A stretch of DNA of 64,000 nucleotides. Origin: Thermoanaerobacterium aotearoense. Lineage in GTDB: Bacteria; Bacillota; Thermoanaerobacteria; Thermoanaerobacterales; Thermoanaerobacteraceae. The notes beneath the pieces were generated by a model, which saw only the letters and a program-made list of their open reading frames with translations, did not search any database and was not told where the DNA came from. Location of the stretch: positions 2,503,501 to 2,567,500 of the forward strand of contig NZ_CP047602.1 of NCBI RefSeq assembly GCF_009905255.1, read 5' to 3'. Of this stretch, positions 50,911 to 60,543 are shown one piece after another (within the stretch, counting starts at the first letter, position 1; the number at the start of each line of letters is the position of its first letter). The translations under genes and the position numbers were made by a program.

Positions 50911-50965
50911 ATTACCACCTCGTTACAAATAATTTTACCATATCAATAAATTAATATAAATCGTA

Positions 50966-50994
50966 TTGAAAAATGGATATAAGCAAAGTATACT
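50966..50994 (+). promoter_or_regulatory. promoter of the arginine deiminase gene
   Basis: TTGAAA (50966-50971) and TATACT (50989-50994), spacer 17 nt. The predicted start near 51001 rules out translation from the upstream in-frame ATG at 50973. Confidence 0.7.
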
Positions 50995-51026
50995 ATATAA
51001 AGAGTTTATGCATAGGGAGGAATGTG

Positions 51027-52250
51027 TTGGTGACGCATCCATTATTAGTGCCACATGTATCATCAGAAATAGGAACTTTAAAAGCAGTCGTACTTCATAG
51101 ACCCGGAAAGGAATTAGAAAGGCTTACGCCTCAAAATTTGACAGAGCTGCTTTTTGATGATATTCCATGGGTTAGAAAGATTCAAGAGGAACATGATGAA
51201 TTTGCCAAAGTGTTAAAGGATAACGGTATAACTGTTTTGTACGTAAAAGACCTTCTTCAGGATGTACTGAGAGATGAAGCTATAAAGGAACAGTTTATAG
51301 CGGATCTTCTGAAGATAAACGGCATAACAAATACCGAAACAGAAAGCTACCTTAAAGATTACCTTATGGATTTAGGCTGCAGCGATGTTGCGGAAATTGC
51401 CATAAGCGGCCTTGAAAAAGGCGATATTGACAATATCATCCCAAAAGGCCTGGCTGAATTCATCTACGAAGAACACTATTTCTACATTAAGCCTGTCCCG
51501 AATATGTATTTTACCAGAGATCCAGGCGCAATGATAGATGGAGGATTTATGATAAGCTCCATGAAGTCTGCGGCGAGAAAGCCTGAAACGCTCATAATGA
51601 AATACATATACAAAAACCACGATATTTTCAAGAAAAACAACATTCCATGCTGGTATGACAACACTTATTTTCATTCTTTAGAAGGTGGAGATGTGCTTAT
51701 ATTAAGCGACAAGGTAATAGCAGTAGGATGTGGCGAAAGGACTACGCCACAAGCAATAGAACGACTTGCCCGCAATCTTTTTGAAGGCAATTCAACAGTA
51801 GAACACATTCTTGTCGTCCAGATTCCCGTAAACAGGTCTTACATGCACCTTGATACTGTATTCACCATGGTAGATAAGGAAAGGTTCGTCTTCTATCCTG
51901 GAATAAAAAAAGATCTGAGGGTTTTCAGCATAATAAAGGATGACAAAGGCTTTTCGATCCAAAAGGAAAAAGATCTCCAAGACGCACTGAAATCTGCATT
52001 AAATCTCAAAAATATTGAAATAATACCTACAGGGGGTTTTAATGCCATAACGTCAGCTCGGGAGCAGTGGAACGACAGCACAAATACGCTTGCTATAGCG
52101 CCAGGCAAAGTCATCACATATTCCCGAAATGAATCATCAAATAAAATCATGAGGAAAGAAGGCATCGAGGTAATCGAGATCGAAGGTTCTGAACTATCAA
52201 GAGGCAGAGGCGGTCCAAGATGCATGAGCATGCCACTTTTAAGATATTAG
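51027..52250 (+). CDS. arcA: arginine deiminase
   Basis: Hydrolyses arginine to citrulline and ammonia, first step of the arginine deiminase pathway. 407 aa from TTG 51027 (GGGAGG 6 nt upstream; GTG at 51030 is nearly equivalent). The guanidino-group-modifying fold is clear: GTLKAVVLHRPGKELERLTP at the start, FTRDPGAMI, the HSLEGGDVLIL segment with catalytic His, and the nucleophile Cys in GGPRCMSMPL at the C-terminus. Neither ornithine carbamoyltransferase nor carbamate kinase is next to it, so it might serve acid/ammonia control or feed a pathway encoded elsewhere. It has its own promoter and terminator. Confidence 0.95.
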   Translation: MVTHPLLVPHVSSEIGTLKAVVLHRPGKELERLTPQNLTELLFDDIPWVRKIQEEHDEFAKVLKDNGITVLYVKDLLQDVLRDEAIKEQFIADLLKINGITNTETESYLKDYLMDLGCSDVAEIAISGLEKGDIDNIIPKGLAEFIYEEHYFYIKPVPNMYFTRDPGAMIDGGFMISSMKSAARKPETLIMKYIYKNHDIFKKNNIPCWYDNTYFHSLEGGDVLILSDKVIAVGCGERTTPQAIERLARNLFEGNSTVEHILVVQIPVNRSYMHLDTVFTMVDKERFVFYPGIKKDLRVFSIIKDDKGFSIQKEKDLQDALKSALNLKNIEIIPTGGFNAITSAREQWNDSTNTLAIAPGKVITYSRNESSNKIMRKEGIEVIEIEGSELSRGRGGPRCMSMPLLRY

Positions 52251-52270
52251 AGGGTAAAACCCTCTTTTTA
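52249..52270 (+). terminator. terminator after arcA
   Basis: AGAGGG and CCCTCT pair around TAAAA, followed by TTTTTAAT. The stem begins inside the TAG stop codon. Confidence 0.85.
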
Positions 52271-52329
52271 ATAATTTCTTAACATTTATGTTGTATAATA
52301 AATAAAAAACTATAGAGGGTGTGTTTCAC

Positions 52330-54513
52330 TTGAAGAAATTTATCACTGCTTTTATGCTTTTATTGATGACTTTGACTTTTATGCTGCCACAAAAAAGTTA
52401 CGCTGATACAAGCAACAATAAAAAAGTAGTGCTTGTAATAATCGACAGGGTTAGCCTAAACGACTATATTAAATACGACGCAAAAAACATTCAAAAGCTA
52501 ATCGACAATGGCTCAGTTGGTCTCATGAATGTCAGAAATGCTGATGGTTATGTTGATGCATCTGGATATTTGACATTTGGAACTGGAACAAGAGCAAGTG
52601 CTCATGGCATAAGTCAAATAAATCTCAATGTGAACGAAAAATATTCTTTCGGAACCGCAGGGGAAATTTACAAGCTTAATACAGGATATGGCTATGGCAA
52701 TGCAAATATAGTTAATATAGGCATATCAAACCTTATACAAAGCAGCAAAAGTGCAGACTATAAGATTACACCTGGCCTTTTGGGTCAACTGCTAAAGGAT
52801 AACAACATTCCTACATACGTTTTTGGAAATTCTGATGCAATAACTGACAACACAATTTCATATAGAAGGTATGGGGCGCTAATCGCCATGGATGAAAAAG
52901 GAACAGCATTTGGCGACGTCAGTGAAAATGTATTGAAGTACGATAAAAATAGCCCCTATTTTATGAGCACTGATTACAACAAAATCTTTGACTATTTTCA
53001 AAAATACGATAAAAATGGAGGATTCTTTGTAATCGACACAGGTGACACATCAAGGGTGGATAGCTATTCTTCCGATGTTTCCAATGAATTAGCATCAAAA
53101 TATGAAAAGTATGCCATAAAAAATGCTGATGCATTTATAGGAAAGCTTCTAAAAAGCTTAGATCCATCGAAAGATTTGCTTATAGTGGCAACACCTTATC
53201 CTTCAAAAAGCGATATGTCTACCAACAATCTGCTGTCGCCAATAATAATCTATGGTCCTGGATACAACGGACTTACAACATCTATCACGACAAAAAGAGA
53301 TGGAATCATTACAAATTTGGATTTGGCACCTACAATACTTAACTATTTTAACATAAAGGCACCTGTAGAGATGTTAGGGCATCCCATAACAAATATAAAA
53401 ACCCAAGACAAAGTCAACTACTTGGAAAATCTAAATAGCAAAGTAGTATCTATTTACAATGCCCGGCCTATCGTCTTAAAAAGTTACGTAATTTTTCTCA
53501 TTATAATCTTGATACTGTACTTAATTACGCTATTTCTAAAGATCAACTATTTAAAATACTTGAAGCCCGTAGTTTTAGGCGTGATGATCGTTCCTCTGTC
53601 GCTTTTGATTTTGTCCCTTTTTGGTCCTTTGACTGTGTATTCAAGCATGATCGCTTTGATACTGATAACAATAGCTTTATTGCTTATAATAAAGCTTTTT
53701 GCTAAAGATGAACTTAATATGCTAATAGTGATAAGCCTTTTAACTGCTTTGACAATCACGGCTGACATTTTTACAGGAGCACATCTGATGAAAGGCTCTA
53801 TTTTAGGATATGACGTCATAGCAGGTGCCAGATTTTACGGAATAGGCAATGAATACATGGGTGTTCTCATAGGGTCAACTATCATGGGCATCATGACATA
53901 CATTCAAAAGTACGACACGAGAATAAACAAATTATTAGGAGTGCTCTTATTCGCGGTAGTTTTCATGTTGATGGTATTGCCACAGTATGGTGCAAAAATT
54001 GGCGGATTTATAACAGGATTTATGGCATTTGGCGTAACGCTTTTGCTTATGTCAGAAATCAAAATCAACTACAAAAGTTTGCTGATTTTGTTCATAAGTA
54101 TGGCTGTCCTTCTAACGCTTATGTTTATAGCATCAATGTTTATGGGCACTGTAACACACATGGCGCAAACCGCTTTGATTGTTAAAAACGAAGGAATAAT
54201 GGCTTTATACAAGATATTTGCCCGCAAATTAGACATGGAGTTAACATTAATAAGATACACAATATGGTCGTGGGTTTTAATCATAACCATAATGAGCTTG
54301 TTTATCTTGTCATACAAGCCTACAGGAATACTAAAAAACATATTTAAGAAAAATAAATATATCTACTATGGCTTTTTTGGCAGCATTGTAGGAATGCTTT
54401 TTGCGTTGGCTTTTAACGATGCTGGAATCGTGGCTGCTTCCACAATGTGCATATACGCATTTCCTCCAATACTGATAATGTTGGAAAGGGAAATAAAGCA
54501 TAATGAAATTTAG
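52330..54513 (+). CDS. membrane protein with alkaline-phosphatase-like extracellular domain
   Basis: 727 aa from TTG 52330 (GAGGGTG about 8 nt upstream). A signal peptide (1-26, cleavage near SYA-D) is followed by an extracellular alkaline-phosphatase/sulfatase-like domain (about 30-390) with VVLVIIDRVSLNDY (metal Asp), GTGTRASAHG (candidate Thr/Ser nucleophile position), FFVIDTGDTSRVD, and LLIVATPYPS. About ten membrane helices (about 395-720) follow. I do not know a characterised homologue. Similar domain pairings occur in envelope phosphotransferases, so lipid or wall-polymer metabolism is possible. Metal-site residues are only partly recognisable, so the enzyme could be inactive. Confidence 0.78.
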   Translation: MKKFITAFMLLLMTLTFMLPQKSYADTSNNKKVVLVIIDRVSLNDYIKYDAKNIQKLIDNGSVGLMNVRNADGYVDASGYLTFGTGTRASAHGISQINLNVNEKYSFGTAGEIYKLNTGYGYGNANIVNIGISNLIQSSKSADYKITPGLLGQLLKDNNIPTYVFGNSDAITDNTISYRRYGALIAMDEKGTAFGDVSENVLKYDKNSPYFMSTDYNKIFDYFQKYDKNGGFFVIDTGDTSRVDSYSSDVSNELASKYEKYAIKNADAFIGKLLKSLDPSKDLLIVATPYPSKSDMSTNNLLSPIIIYGPGYNGLTTSITTKRDGIITNLDLAPTILNYFNIKAPVEMLGHPITNIKTQDKVNYLENLNSKVVSIYNARPIVLKSYVIFLIIILILYLITLFLKINYLKYLKPVVLGVMIVPLSLLILSLFGPLTVYSSMIALILITIALLLIIKLFAKDELNMLIVISLLTALTITADIFTGAHLMKGSILGYDVIAGARFYGIGNEYMGVLIGSTIMGIMTYIQKYDTRINKLLGVLLFAVVFMLMVLPQYGAKIGGFITGFMAFGVTLLLMSEIKINYKSLLILFISMAVLLTLMFIASMFMGTVTHMAQTALIVKNEGIMALYKIFARKLDMELTLIRYTIWSWVLIITIMSLFILSYKPTGILKNIFKKNKYIYYGFFGSIVGMLFALAFNDAGIVAASTMCIYAFPPILIMLEREIKHNEI

Positions 54514-54524
54514 GAGATGATAAA

Positions 54525-55358
54525 GTGATATTGACATCATCAATTATACTTCTCATATCAATTGTGGCTGGAGTATTTGGATCCCTCTTAGGATTAGGCG
54601 GTGGCATAATAGTAATACCAATGCTTACACTTCTTTTAGGCGTAAACATAAAATACGCCATTGGTGCCAGCATCGTATCCGTCATTGCCACATCCAGCGG
54701 TGCCGCCGTAACGTATGTAAGAGATAAAATTACTAATTTAAGGATAGGGATGTTTTTAGAGATAGCTACCACGACAGGTGCTTTGACAGGCGCTTTTATT
54801 GCAGGGCTTATAAGTTCAAAATACCTTTATATTATCTTTGGCCTTCTTCTTCTGTATTCAGCATTCACTATGTTAAAAAAGCGAAATGAAGAACTTCCTG
54901 TAGGTGTGGTATCACAGCCTATCGCAAAAAAATTGAAATTAGAAGGGTCTTACTACGATAAAGTCCTAAAAAAAGAAATACAGTACAATGTCACTGGAGT
55001 AAACAAAGGATTTGGCATGATGTACATAGCTGGTGTAATATCGGGACTTTTGGGTATAGGAAGCGGCATTTTCAAAGTAATGGCAATGGATCTATTTATG
55101 AGGCTTCCAATGAAAGTCTCAACCGCTACCAGCAATTTTATGATCGGTGTTACTGCAGCCGCCAGTGCCGGAGTATACCTTGTAAGGGGCGATATAGACC
55201 CAAAGATAGCTGGTCCTGTGGCACTTGGAGTGCTTATAGGTGCAACACTGGGAACAAAAATCATGACAAATATGAAAAGCACAACAATAAGGAAAATATT
55301 TATACCTGTTTTAGCTTATGTTTCCATTGAAATGCTTCTTAAAGGATTGGGGGTATAG
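54525..55358 (+). CDS. TSUP family (TauE/SafE) anion permease
   Basis: 277-aa membrane protein with about eight helices in two repeats, beginning with VAGVFGSLLGLGGGIIVIPMLTLLLG and GVISGLLGIGSGIFKVMAMDLFM, the paired GLGGG-type signatures of the sulfite/sulfoacetate exporter family. Start GTG 54525 after TAGGAGATG. It is 11 nt downstream of the phosphatase-like gene and 2 nt upstream of a DUF1634 gene. TSUP plus DUF1634 is a recurrent pair. Substrate unknown, probably a sulfur-containing or organic anion. Confidence 0.9.
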   Translation: MILTSSIILLISIVAGVFGSLLGLGGGIIVIPMLTLLLGVNIKYAIGASIVSVIATSSGAAVTYVRDKITNLRIGMFLEIATTTGALTGAFIAGLISSKYLYIIFGLLLLYSAFTMLKKRNEELPVGVVSQPIAKKLKLEGSYYDKVLKKEIQYNVTGVNKGFGMMYIAGVISGLLGIGSGIFKVMAMDLFMRLPMKVSTATSNFMIGVTAAASAGVYLVRGDIDPKIAGPVALGVLIGATLGTKIMTNMKSTTIRKIFIPVLAYVSIEMLLKGLGV

Positions 55359-55360
55359 CC

Positions 55361-55735
55361 GTGGAAGACAGAAAAAATCAAAATGAGAAAATAGAAAATA
55401 TGGAGATAATAATAAGTCAAACATTAAGGGCAGGAGTTTTATTAAGCGCTTTAATAATTCTCATCGGTTTAATTCTATTTTTTGTGACAAAAAGCAGCGG
55501 CTACCCTGCAGGTGTATATCCTACATCAGTAATAGCAATAATTAAAGGGTTAATGTCTCTAAAGCCTTACGCCATAATCATGACAGGGCTTCTAGTGCTG
55601 ATTCTAACACCCGTCTTTCGCGTGGGAGTATCCATAATCACATTTCTTCAGGAAAAAGACTATATGTATGTATACATAACGACGGCAGTGTTCATTATTC
55701 TTATATTAAGCTTTGTGTTAGGCAAAGTAGAATAA
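55361..55735 (+). CDS. DUF1634 membrane protein
   Basis: 124-aa protein with three helices (about 22-42, 65-90, 100-120), the DUF1634 pattern with SQTLRAGVLLSALIILIGLILF and YAIIMTGLLVLILTPVFRVGVSI. GTG start at 55361 preceded by GGGGGT. The gene follows the TSUP permease by 2 nt and probably encodes an accessory subunit of it. No enzymatic motif. Confidence 0.9.
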   Translation: MEDRKNQNEKIENMEIIISQTLRAGVLLSALIILIGLILFFVTKSSGYPAGVYPTSVIAIIKGLMSLKPYAIIMTGLLVLILTPVFRVGVSIITFLQEKDYMYVYITTAVFIILILSFVLGKVE

Positions 55736-55737
55736 AA

Positions 55738-55763
55738 AAATAGAGGTAAAACCTCTATTTTTT
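55738..55763. terminator. bidirectional terminator
   Basis: AAATAGAGGT and ACCTCTATTT form a perfect stem with a 3-nt loop and TTTTTTT on the plus strand. It ends the arcA-side genes and the convergent yaaT operon. Confidence 0.88.
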
Positions 55764-56647
55764 TATTCTACAAAATCACTTCCCAGTATTTCTTCGTAAA
55801 TTTCAGAAATCTCGTCTTTTTTATCGTCTTGGCTTTCTTCTATAACTACGACGTCTTCTGGGTCGTACTCCTTCGTTATCTCTATTCCCTCAGCATTTTT
55901 CATCTTTACTTTAAGTTTCTTTCTTACAACGTCAACTTCCGCTACTCTCATCTCTTTATCATCGACTTTTATAAGGCTTCCTACAGAAGGCAGCTCTGAT
56001 CTGACTTCTTCGTAAGTGTCCTGTTCATATTTTAAGCAGCACATTAATCTGCCACACAGCCCTGAGATTTTAGTAGGGTTAAGTGAAAGATTCTGATCCT
56101 TTGCCATCTTGATAGATACAGGCTCAAAATCTCCTAAAAATGTCACACAGCAAAGAGGTCTGCCACAAGGCCCAAGGCCACCTACTATCTTTGACTCGTC
56201 TCTTACGCCTATTTGCCTAAGCTCTATCCTCGTTTTAAAAACTGCAGCAAGATCTTTTACAAGATCTCTGAAATCTATCCTGCCATCAGCAGTAAAGTAA
56301 AAGATTATCTTGTTATTGTCAAAAGTGTACTCAACATCTATTAGCTTCATGTCGAGGTTATGCTCTTTTATCATGTCCAAGCAGACGCCAAATGCTTCTG
56401 CTTCACAGGCTCTGTTTTCCTTGTAATGTTCATAATCCTCCTCTGTGGCAATCCTAAGAACCATTTTAAGAGGAGCTATAATCTCATCGTCGTCAACTTC
56501 TCGTTTGCCTACCACGACTTCGCCAAACTCTACTCCTCTGGCTGTCTCTACTATGACATTGTCACCTACATTTATAGGCAAATCACCTGGATCGAAATAA
56601 TATATCTTACCGGCTTTTTTAAACCGAACTCCTACAACTGTATACAA
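55763..56647 (-). CDS. ricT: PSP1-domain protein YaaT/RicT
   Basis: 294-aa cytoplasmic protein of the RicAFT (YmcA-YlbF-YaaT) complex. That complex binds [4Fe-4S] clusters, stimulates RNase Y processing and promotes sporulation and competence in Bacillus. The Cys-rich motifs GGLGPCGRPLCC and SGLCGRLMCCLKYEQDTYEE are diagnostic. It is the last gene of the csfB-to-yaaT block and follows holB by 11 nt. Confidence 0.95.
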   Translation of the reverse strand: MYTVVGVRFKKAGKIYYFDPGDLPINVGDNVIVETARGVEFGEVVVGKREVDDDEIIAPLKMVLRIATEEDYEHYKENRACEAEAFGVCLDMIKEHNLDMKLIDVEYTFDNNKIIFYFTADGRIDFRDLVKDLAAVFKTRIELRQIGVRDESKIVGGLGPCGRPLCCVTFLGDFEPVSIKMAKDQNLSLNPTKISGLCGRLMCCLKYEQDTYEEVRSELPSVGSLIKVDDKEMRVAEVDVVRKKLKVKMKNAEGIEITKEYDPEDVVVIEESQDDKKDEISEIYEEILGSDFVE

Positions 56648-56658
56648 AATAAAACCTC

Positions 56659-57618
56659 CTAAATGCTTAAGAGAAATTTTTCAATGGCCATTTGGTAATT
56701 GACGTTTGACTTAAGATTGAATATAAGATCTTCTATCTCATTTATTATATTATTAAGCTTAAAGGCTGTCAAATCATTTGAAATAGCTTTAAGTCTATCC
56801 AGTACATCTTTGTTTATAATGCTTTCTTCATCATGGAAGCTTAAAACCATAATGTCCCTCACGTAAGAAAGCATTATGTCAATTATATCATCTATCATTT
56901 CCCTGTTTTCGTCGAAAAATCTAAAGTTATCAAGCCTTAAAGCCTTGTCGCTTTTTAATAAGGTTTCCAATACATCTCCGACTTCATTCCTTATAGTTGA
57001 ATACTTCTCATCAGTCAACAAGTCCGCCTTGCCATAATTGCCGCAAGCAACAGATGAAATCTTTTTAGCTTCATTTGCATCGACGCTTTTCTCATTTATA
57101 AGATAATCCTCTATAACATCATCCGACTCTCTATTAAACCTTATTGTCTCGCATCTTGATACAATTGTAGGCAAAAGACCATCCATTTTAGACGCTGTCA
57201 ATATGAATAAAACGTGCAAAGGAGGTTCCTCTAAAGTCTTGAGAATGCTGTTTTGAGATTGCTCTGTCATTTTTTCTGCTTCTTTTATTATGAAAATCTT
57301 TTTGTACGAATTGTACGGCTTAATATAGGCATTGCTTATGACAGTATTTCTCAATGTGTCTACTTTTATTGAGCTTCCCTCAGGCTCTATAAAGAAAATA
57401 TCAGGGTGATTGCCTGATACAAATTGAACGCATGAATGACAACTGAAGCATGGCTTAGGACTTTTAACGCAATTTACCATCATGGCGAAATACTTTGCCA
57501 TGTATTCTTTGCCTAACCCACTTTCTCCGACAAAAAGGTATGCATTTGCTATTTTACCTGAATTTATGATTTTATTAAACAATTCTAAAATGTTTTTATG
57601 ACCGTAAATTTTGTGCAT
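56659..57618 (-). CDS. holB: DNA polymerase III delta' subunit
   Basis: 319-aa clamp-loader subunit. AAA+ fold with the degenerate P-loop GESGLGKEYMAK (no Thr/Ser after Lys, as expected for delta', which does not bind ATP), four Cys of the zinc module (CVKSPKPCFSCHSC), and ILKTLEEPPLHVLFIL, the SRC-like SRCETIRF segment. Overlaps no neighbour; in the same order as Bacillus between yaaR and yaaT. Confidence 0.95.
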   Translation of the reverse strand: MHKIYGHKNILELFNKIINSGKIANAYLFVGESGLGKEYMAKYFAMMVNCVKSPKPCFSCHSCVQFVSGNHPDIFFIEPEGSSIKVDTLRNTVISNAYIKPYNSYKKIFIIKEAEKMTEQSQNSILKTLEEPPLHVLFILTASKMDGLLPTIVSRCETIRFNRESDDVIEDYLINEKSVDANEAKKISSVACGNYGKADLLTDEKYSTIRNEVGDVLETLLKSDKALRLDNFRFFDENREMIDDIIDIMLSYVRDIMVLSFHDEESIINKDVLDRLKAISNDLTAFKLNNIINEIEDLIFNLKSNVNYQMAIEKFLLSI

Positions 57619-57628
57619 GAAGCTTCAC

Positions 57629-58072
57629 CTACGAATATATATCTATCAACAATCCCCTAATTTCCTCAATAGCACCTAAAATATCAAGATTTTTCTTGTT
57701 TCCCTTCAAAAACTCCTGCGTCATAGTTTCAAGTTTTTCATTTACTTTTTCAACAATAGTGTAGATTTTTTTCCGTCCGTTTAGATTTATTGACTCTCTC
57801 TTGCTTTTTTGGAACATGCCATTTAAAGACTTCTGCAAGAACTCTTTAACTTTTCTCTTGTAAACCATAAGGTTATCTAAGTTCATTTCGTCTTTTAATT
57901 TTTCAGCAGCATCGTCAATATCATTAAGCATCTTGTTTAACATACTTTCTTCAACTTTGCTTATTTCACTGTCAAAGATGTCTTCAAACTTTATGGCAGA
58001 AGTCCTTTCACCTCTATCATCTTTCTCATAACCTGTCATTATTTTATTGGAATTTATCTCTTGTATTTTCAT
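57629..58072 (-). CDS. yaaR: YaaR family protein (DUF327)
   Basis: 147-aa helical protein of unknown function, always found between the yaaQ and holB genes in Firmicutes. Charged, coiled-coil-prone (EKLKDEMNLDNLMVYKRKVKEFLQKSL). The ATG at 58072 is preferred over a GTG 9 nt upstream because AGGTG lies before it. Confidence 0.9.
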   Translation of the reverse strand: MKIQEINSNKIMTGYEKDDRGERTSAIKFEDIFDSEISKVEESMLNKMLNDIDDAAEKLKDEMNLDNLMVYKRKVKEFLQKSLNGMFQKSKRESINLNGRKKIYTIVEKVNEKLETMTQEFLKGNKKNLDILGAIEEIRGLLIDIYS

Positions 58073-58081
58073 GGAAAACAC

Positions 58082-58411
58082 CTATATCCTGAAAAATTTT
58101 TCTACATCTATGACAAAAACTGTAGCGCCACCGATAGAGACTTCAACAGGCTGTGGTATAAATATATCAGTGGCTCCGCCCATAGGAGTCGGAGATGTGA
58201 TTATCCTGTCCCTCGTTTTGCATTTCTTCTCAATCACTTCAATAGCATCATCCAGCTTATCATCTTCTACACCTATCATAAGTGTCGTATTGCCAGATCT
58301 TAAAAATCCACCTGTAGAAGCAACTCTTGTAAAGCTGAACCCTTTTTCCGTAAGTCCATCCATAAGTCTCCTCACGTCTTCGTCTTGTACTATGGCAAAA
58401 ATCAGTTTCAC
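58082..58411 (-). CDS. darA: cyclic-di-AMP receptor DarA/PstA (YaaQ)
   Basis: 109-aa PII-like signalling protein that binds cyclic di-AMP. The family pattern is clear: MKLIFAIVQDEDVRRLMDGL, FTRVASTGGFLRSGNTTLMIG (ligand loop) and PTPMGGATDIFIPQPVEVSIGGATVFV. Sits between yaaR and tmk as in Bacillus. Downstream target unknown. Confidence 0.95.
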   Translation of the reverse strand: MKLIFAIVQDEDVRRLMDGLTEKGFSFTRVASTGGFLRSGNTTLMIGVEDDKLDDAIEVIEKKCKTRDRIITSPTPMGGATDIFIPQPVEVSIGGATVFVIDVEKFFRI

Positions 58412-58424
58412 TTTTTTCCCCTCC

Positions 58425-59042
58425 TTAAATAATTTTGCTTACTTCATCAATTATAGCCTTCTGTATATGGTAAATATCATGCGTAGCATCTACAATAAAA
58501 TACCTGCCTGGTCTTGACTTAATAAGATTCATATATCCCTCATAAACTTTTTCATGAAATTGCACATCTTCAATTTCCAAACGATCCTTGTCTTTCCTTC
58601 TGTCGATTCTCATTAAGGTATCTTTAGGCTTTATATCCAAATACACAGTTAAATCGGGTACAAGTCCATCTACGGCGATACTGTTAATCTCCTCTACGAC
58701 TTCTACTCCAAGTCCTCTCGCGTATCCTTGGTATACAATGGAGCTGTCAACAAATCTGTCCAATATCACGATTTTCCCATCATTTAATGACGGTATTATC
58801 ACTTCTTTTACTAACTCTGCCCGAGATGCTGCATAAAGAAGTGCTTCCGCAGATGGAACTATATTGTTCTTTTTGTCAAGCAATATTTCTCTGATTTTCT
58901 CGCCTATTGCTGTACCTCCAGGTTCTCTTAAAACGACAATATCTCGTCCAATCTCCAAAAGGTACTTCTTAAGTAAGTTTATCTGCGTAGTTTTCCCACT
59001 GCCATCTATTCCTTCAAACGTTATGAGTTTTCCTTTGTACAT
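58425..59042 (-). CDS. tmk: thymidylate kinase
   Basis: 205-aa kinase converting dTMP to dTDP. P-loop FEGIDGSGKTTQ, DRFVDSSIVYQGYARGLG (DRX motif), and LID-region RRKDKDRLE are present. Overlaps the stop of the decarboxylase gene by one base. Confidence 0.97.
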   Translation of the reverse strand: MYKGKLITFEGIDGSGKTTQINLLKKYLLEIGRDIVVLREPGGTAIGEKIREILLDKKNNIVPSAEALLYAASRAELVKEVIIPSLNDGKIVILDRFVDSSIVYQGYARGLGVEVVEEINSIAVDGLVPDLTVYLDIKPKDTLMRIDRRKDKDRLEIEDVQFHEKVYEGYMNLIKSRPGRYFIVDATHDIYHIQKAIIDEVSKII

Positions 59043-60472
59043 TATTTACACACCCGTATTTTCAAATTATCAATTCCAATAATCTTTATACCTATATTAT
59101 ATAGTAATTTTATATATTGTACCATATCTTTTTTTATTAGTTCACCTGGACACAAAAGAGGCACACCTGGAGGATATGGAATTACATAATCAAGTGAGAC
59201 CATGCCTATAGCATCATCTATGTTTACATGTTTATACTCTTTATTTACAGCGTCTTTTGGCTTCATAGCCATTTCAGGAATATCCGGATAACTACTGCCA
59301 TCAAGATAGCTTAATTTTTCACCCTTTTTGTACTTTAAAAGACCTTTGATAGACTCTATTAGCTTATCGAAGGATGACTCATCGTCAGCTACGGTCATTA
59401 TGGCAAGTATATTTCTGTAGTCTGACATTTCCATCTGAATGTTGAATTTTTCTCTCAGTATACTTTCTGCCATACTGCCGGATATGCCAAGTCCACTTAC
59501 GTTAATGGCAAGTTTTGTTGCATCGTAATCACAGATTCCATATTTGCCTATGACATCATCGCCAATACACCTTACACCGTCTATCTCATTGATAAATCCC
59601 CTTGCTTGAATCGATAGATCTACACATTTATCAAGCATTGATTTACCTTCTCTTTCCATAAAATCTCTGGCCAAATCAATTGATGTCATCAATATATAAG
59701 AAGGCGATGTTGATTGATAGAGGCTTAAGTAAAATTTTAACCTATCAATGTCTATCCTATCTGTATTCACATGCAAAATTGAGCTTTGCGTAAATGCGGG
59801 TAAAGTCTTGTGAATGCTTTCAATCACTATATCTGCGCCAACTGAAGATGCCGGTAACGGCAATCTGTCAGAAAATGCAAAATGAGCTCCATGGGCCTCG
59901 TCTACTATCAATATCTTGTCGTGTTTATGAACAACATCAACTACTTTGCTTATATCGACACAAAAGCCATAATAATTTGGATATGTAATGACCACAGCTT
60001 TTACATTTTTATGTTTTATAAGGAGTTTTTCAAGCTCATCTATGGATATACCCATGGCTATAGCATCTTCGTCATCTATAAGCGGTTTTAAATAAACTGG
60101 TATAGCGCCTGTAAGTATCAATCCATTATATACAGATTTATGAGAATTTCTTTGAACAACTACCATGTCACCATCATTTAAAACTGATGACATTGCCGCA
60201 TATATACCACACGTAGTACCATTGACGAGAAAAAACGATGATTTGGCTCCAAATGCTTTCGCTGCAAGTCTTTCCGCTTCCAAAATCGGGCCATGTGGAT
60301 CGTGAAGATTGTCTGTACCCGGAATTTCTGTCACATCTATTTTTGCAATGTTTTCTATGTATTTCCGGGAAATAATTTTCCCTTCTTTATGTCCCGGCAT
60401 GTGATATGGTATTGTACCGTCTTCAACATATTTAATCAATGCCTCATAAAGCGGTGCTGCCAATTTTATCAC
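59042..60472 (-). CDS. Orn/Lys/Arg decarboxylase family protein (YaaO-like)
   Basis: 476-aa fold type I PLP enzyme. Schiff-base Lys in SIHKTLPAFTQ, upstream PHMPGHKEG signature, DEAHGAHFAF with the PLP-ring Asp, and C-terminal PYPPGVPLLCPGE. Closest in layout to the short YaaO/SpeA-type decarboxylases upstream of tmk. Probably arginine or lysine decarboxylase for polyamine synthesis; substrate cannot be read with certainty. Confidence 0.92.
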   Translation of the reverse strand: MIKLAAPLYEALIKYVEDGTIPYHMPGHKEGKIISRKYIENIAKIDVTEIPGTDNLHDPHGPILEAERLAAKAFGAKSSFFLVNGTTCGIYAAMSSVLNDGDMVVVQRNSHKSVYNGLILTGAIPVYLKPLIDDEDAIAMGISIDELEKLLIKHKNVKAVVITYPNYYGFCVDISKVVDVVHKHDKILIVDEAHGAHFAFSDRLPLPASSVGADIVIESIHKTLPAFTQSSILHVNTDRIDIDRLKFYLSLYQSTSPSYILMTSIDLARDFMEREGKSMLDKCVDLSIQARGFINEIDGVRCIGDDVIGKYGICDYDATKLAINVSGLGISGSMAESILREKFNIQMEMSDYRNILAIMTVADDESSFDKLIESIKGLLKYKKGEKLSYLDGSSYPDIPEMAMKPKDAVNKEYKHVNIDDAIGMVSLDYVIPYPPGVPLLCPGELIKKDMVQYIKLLYNIGIKIIGIDNLKIRVCK

Positions 60473-60543
60473 CTTTTCACGTATTATACATATATAATAC
60501 CATAAACAAATGATTATTGCCTATAAAAATATGAGGACGCTTT

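Noticed and set aside
50987..50994. AGTATACT in the arcA promoter as a third operator of the island regulator
   Set aside because: It is simply the -10 box TATACT with flanking bases and has no partner repeat; another copy lies inside the decarboxylase gene near 59457. The 8-mer alone is not specific.
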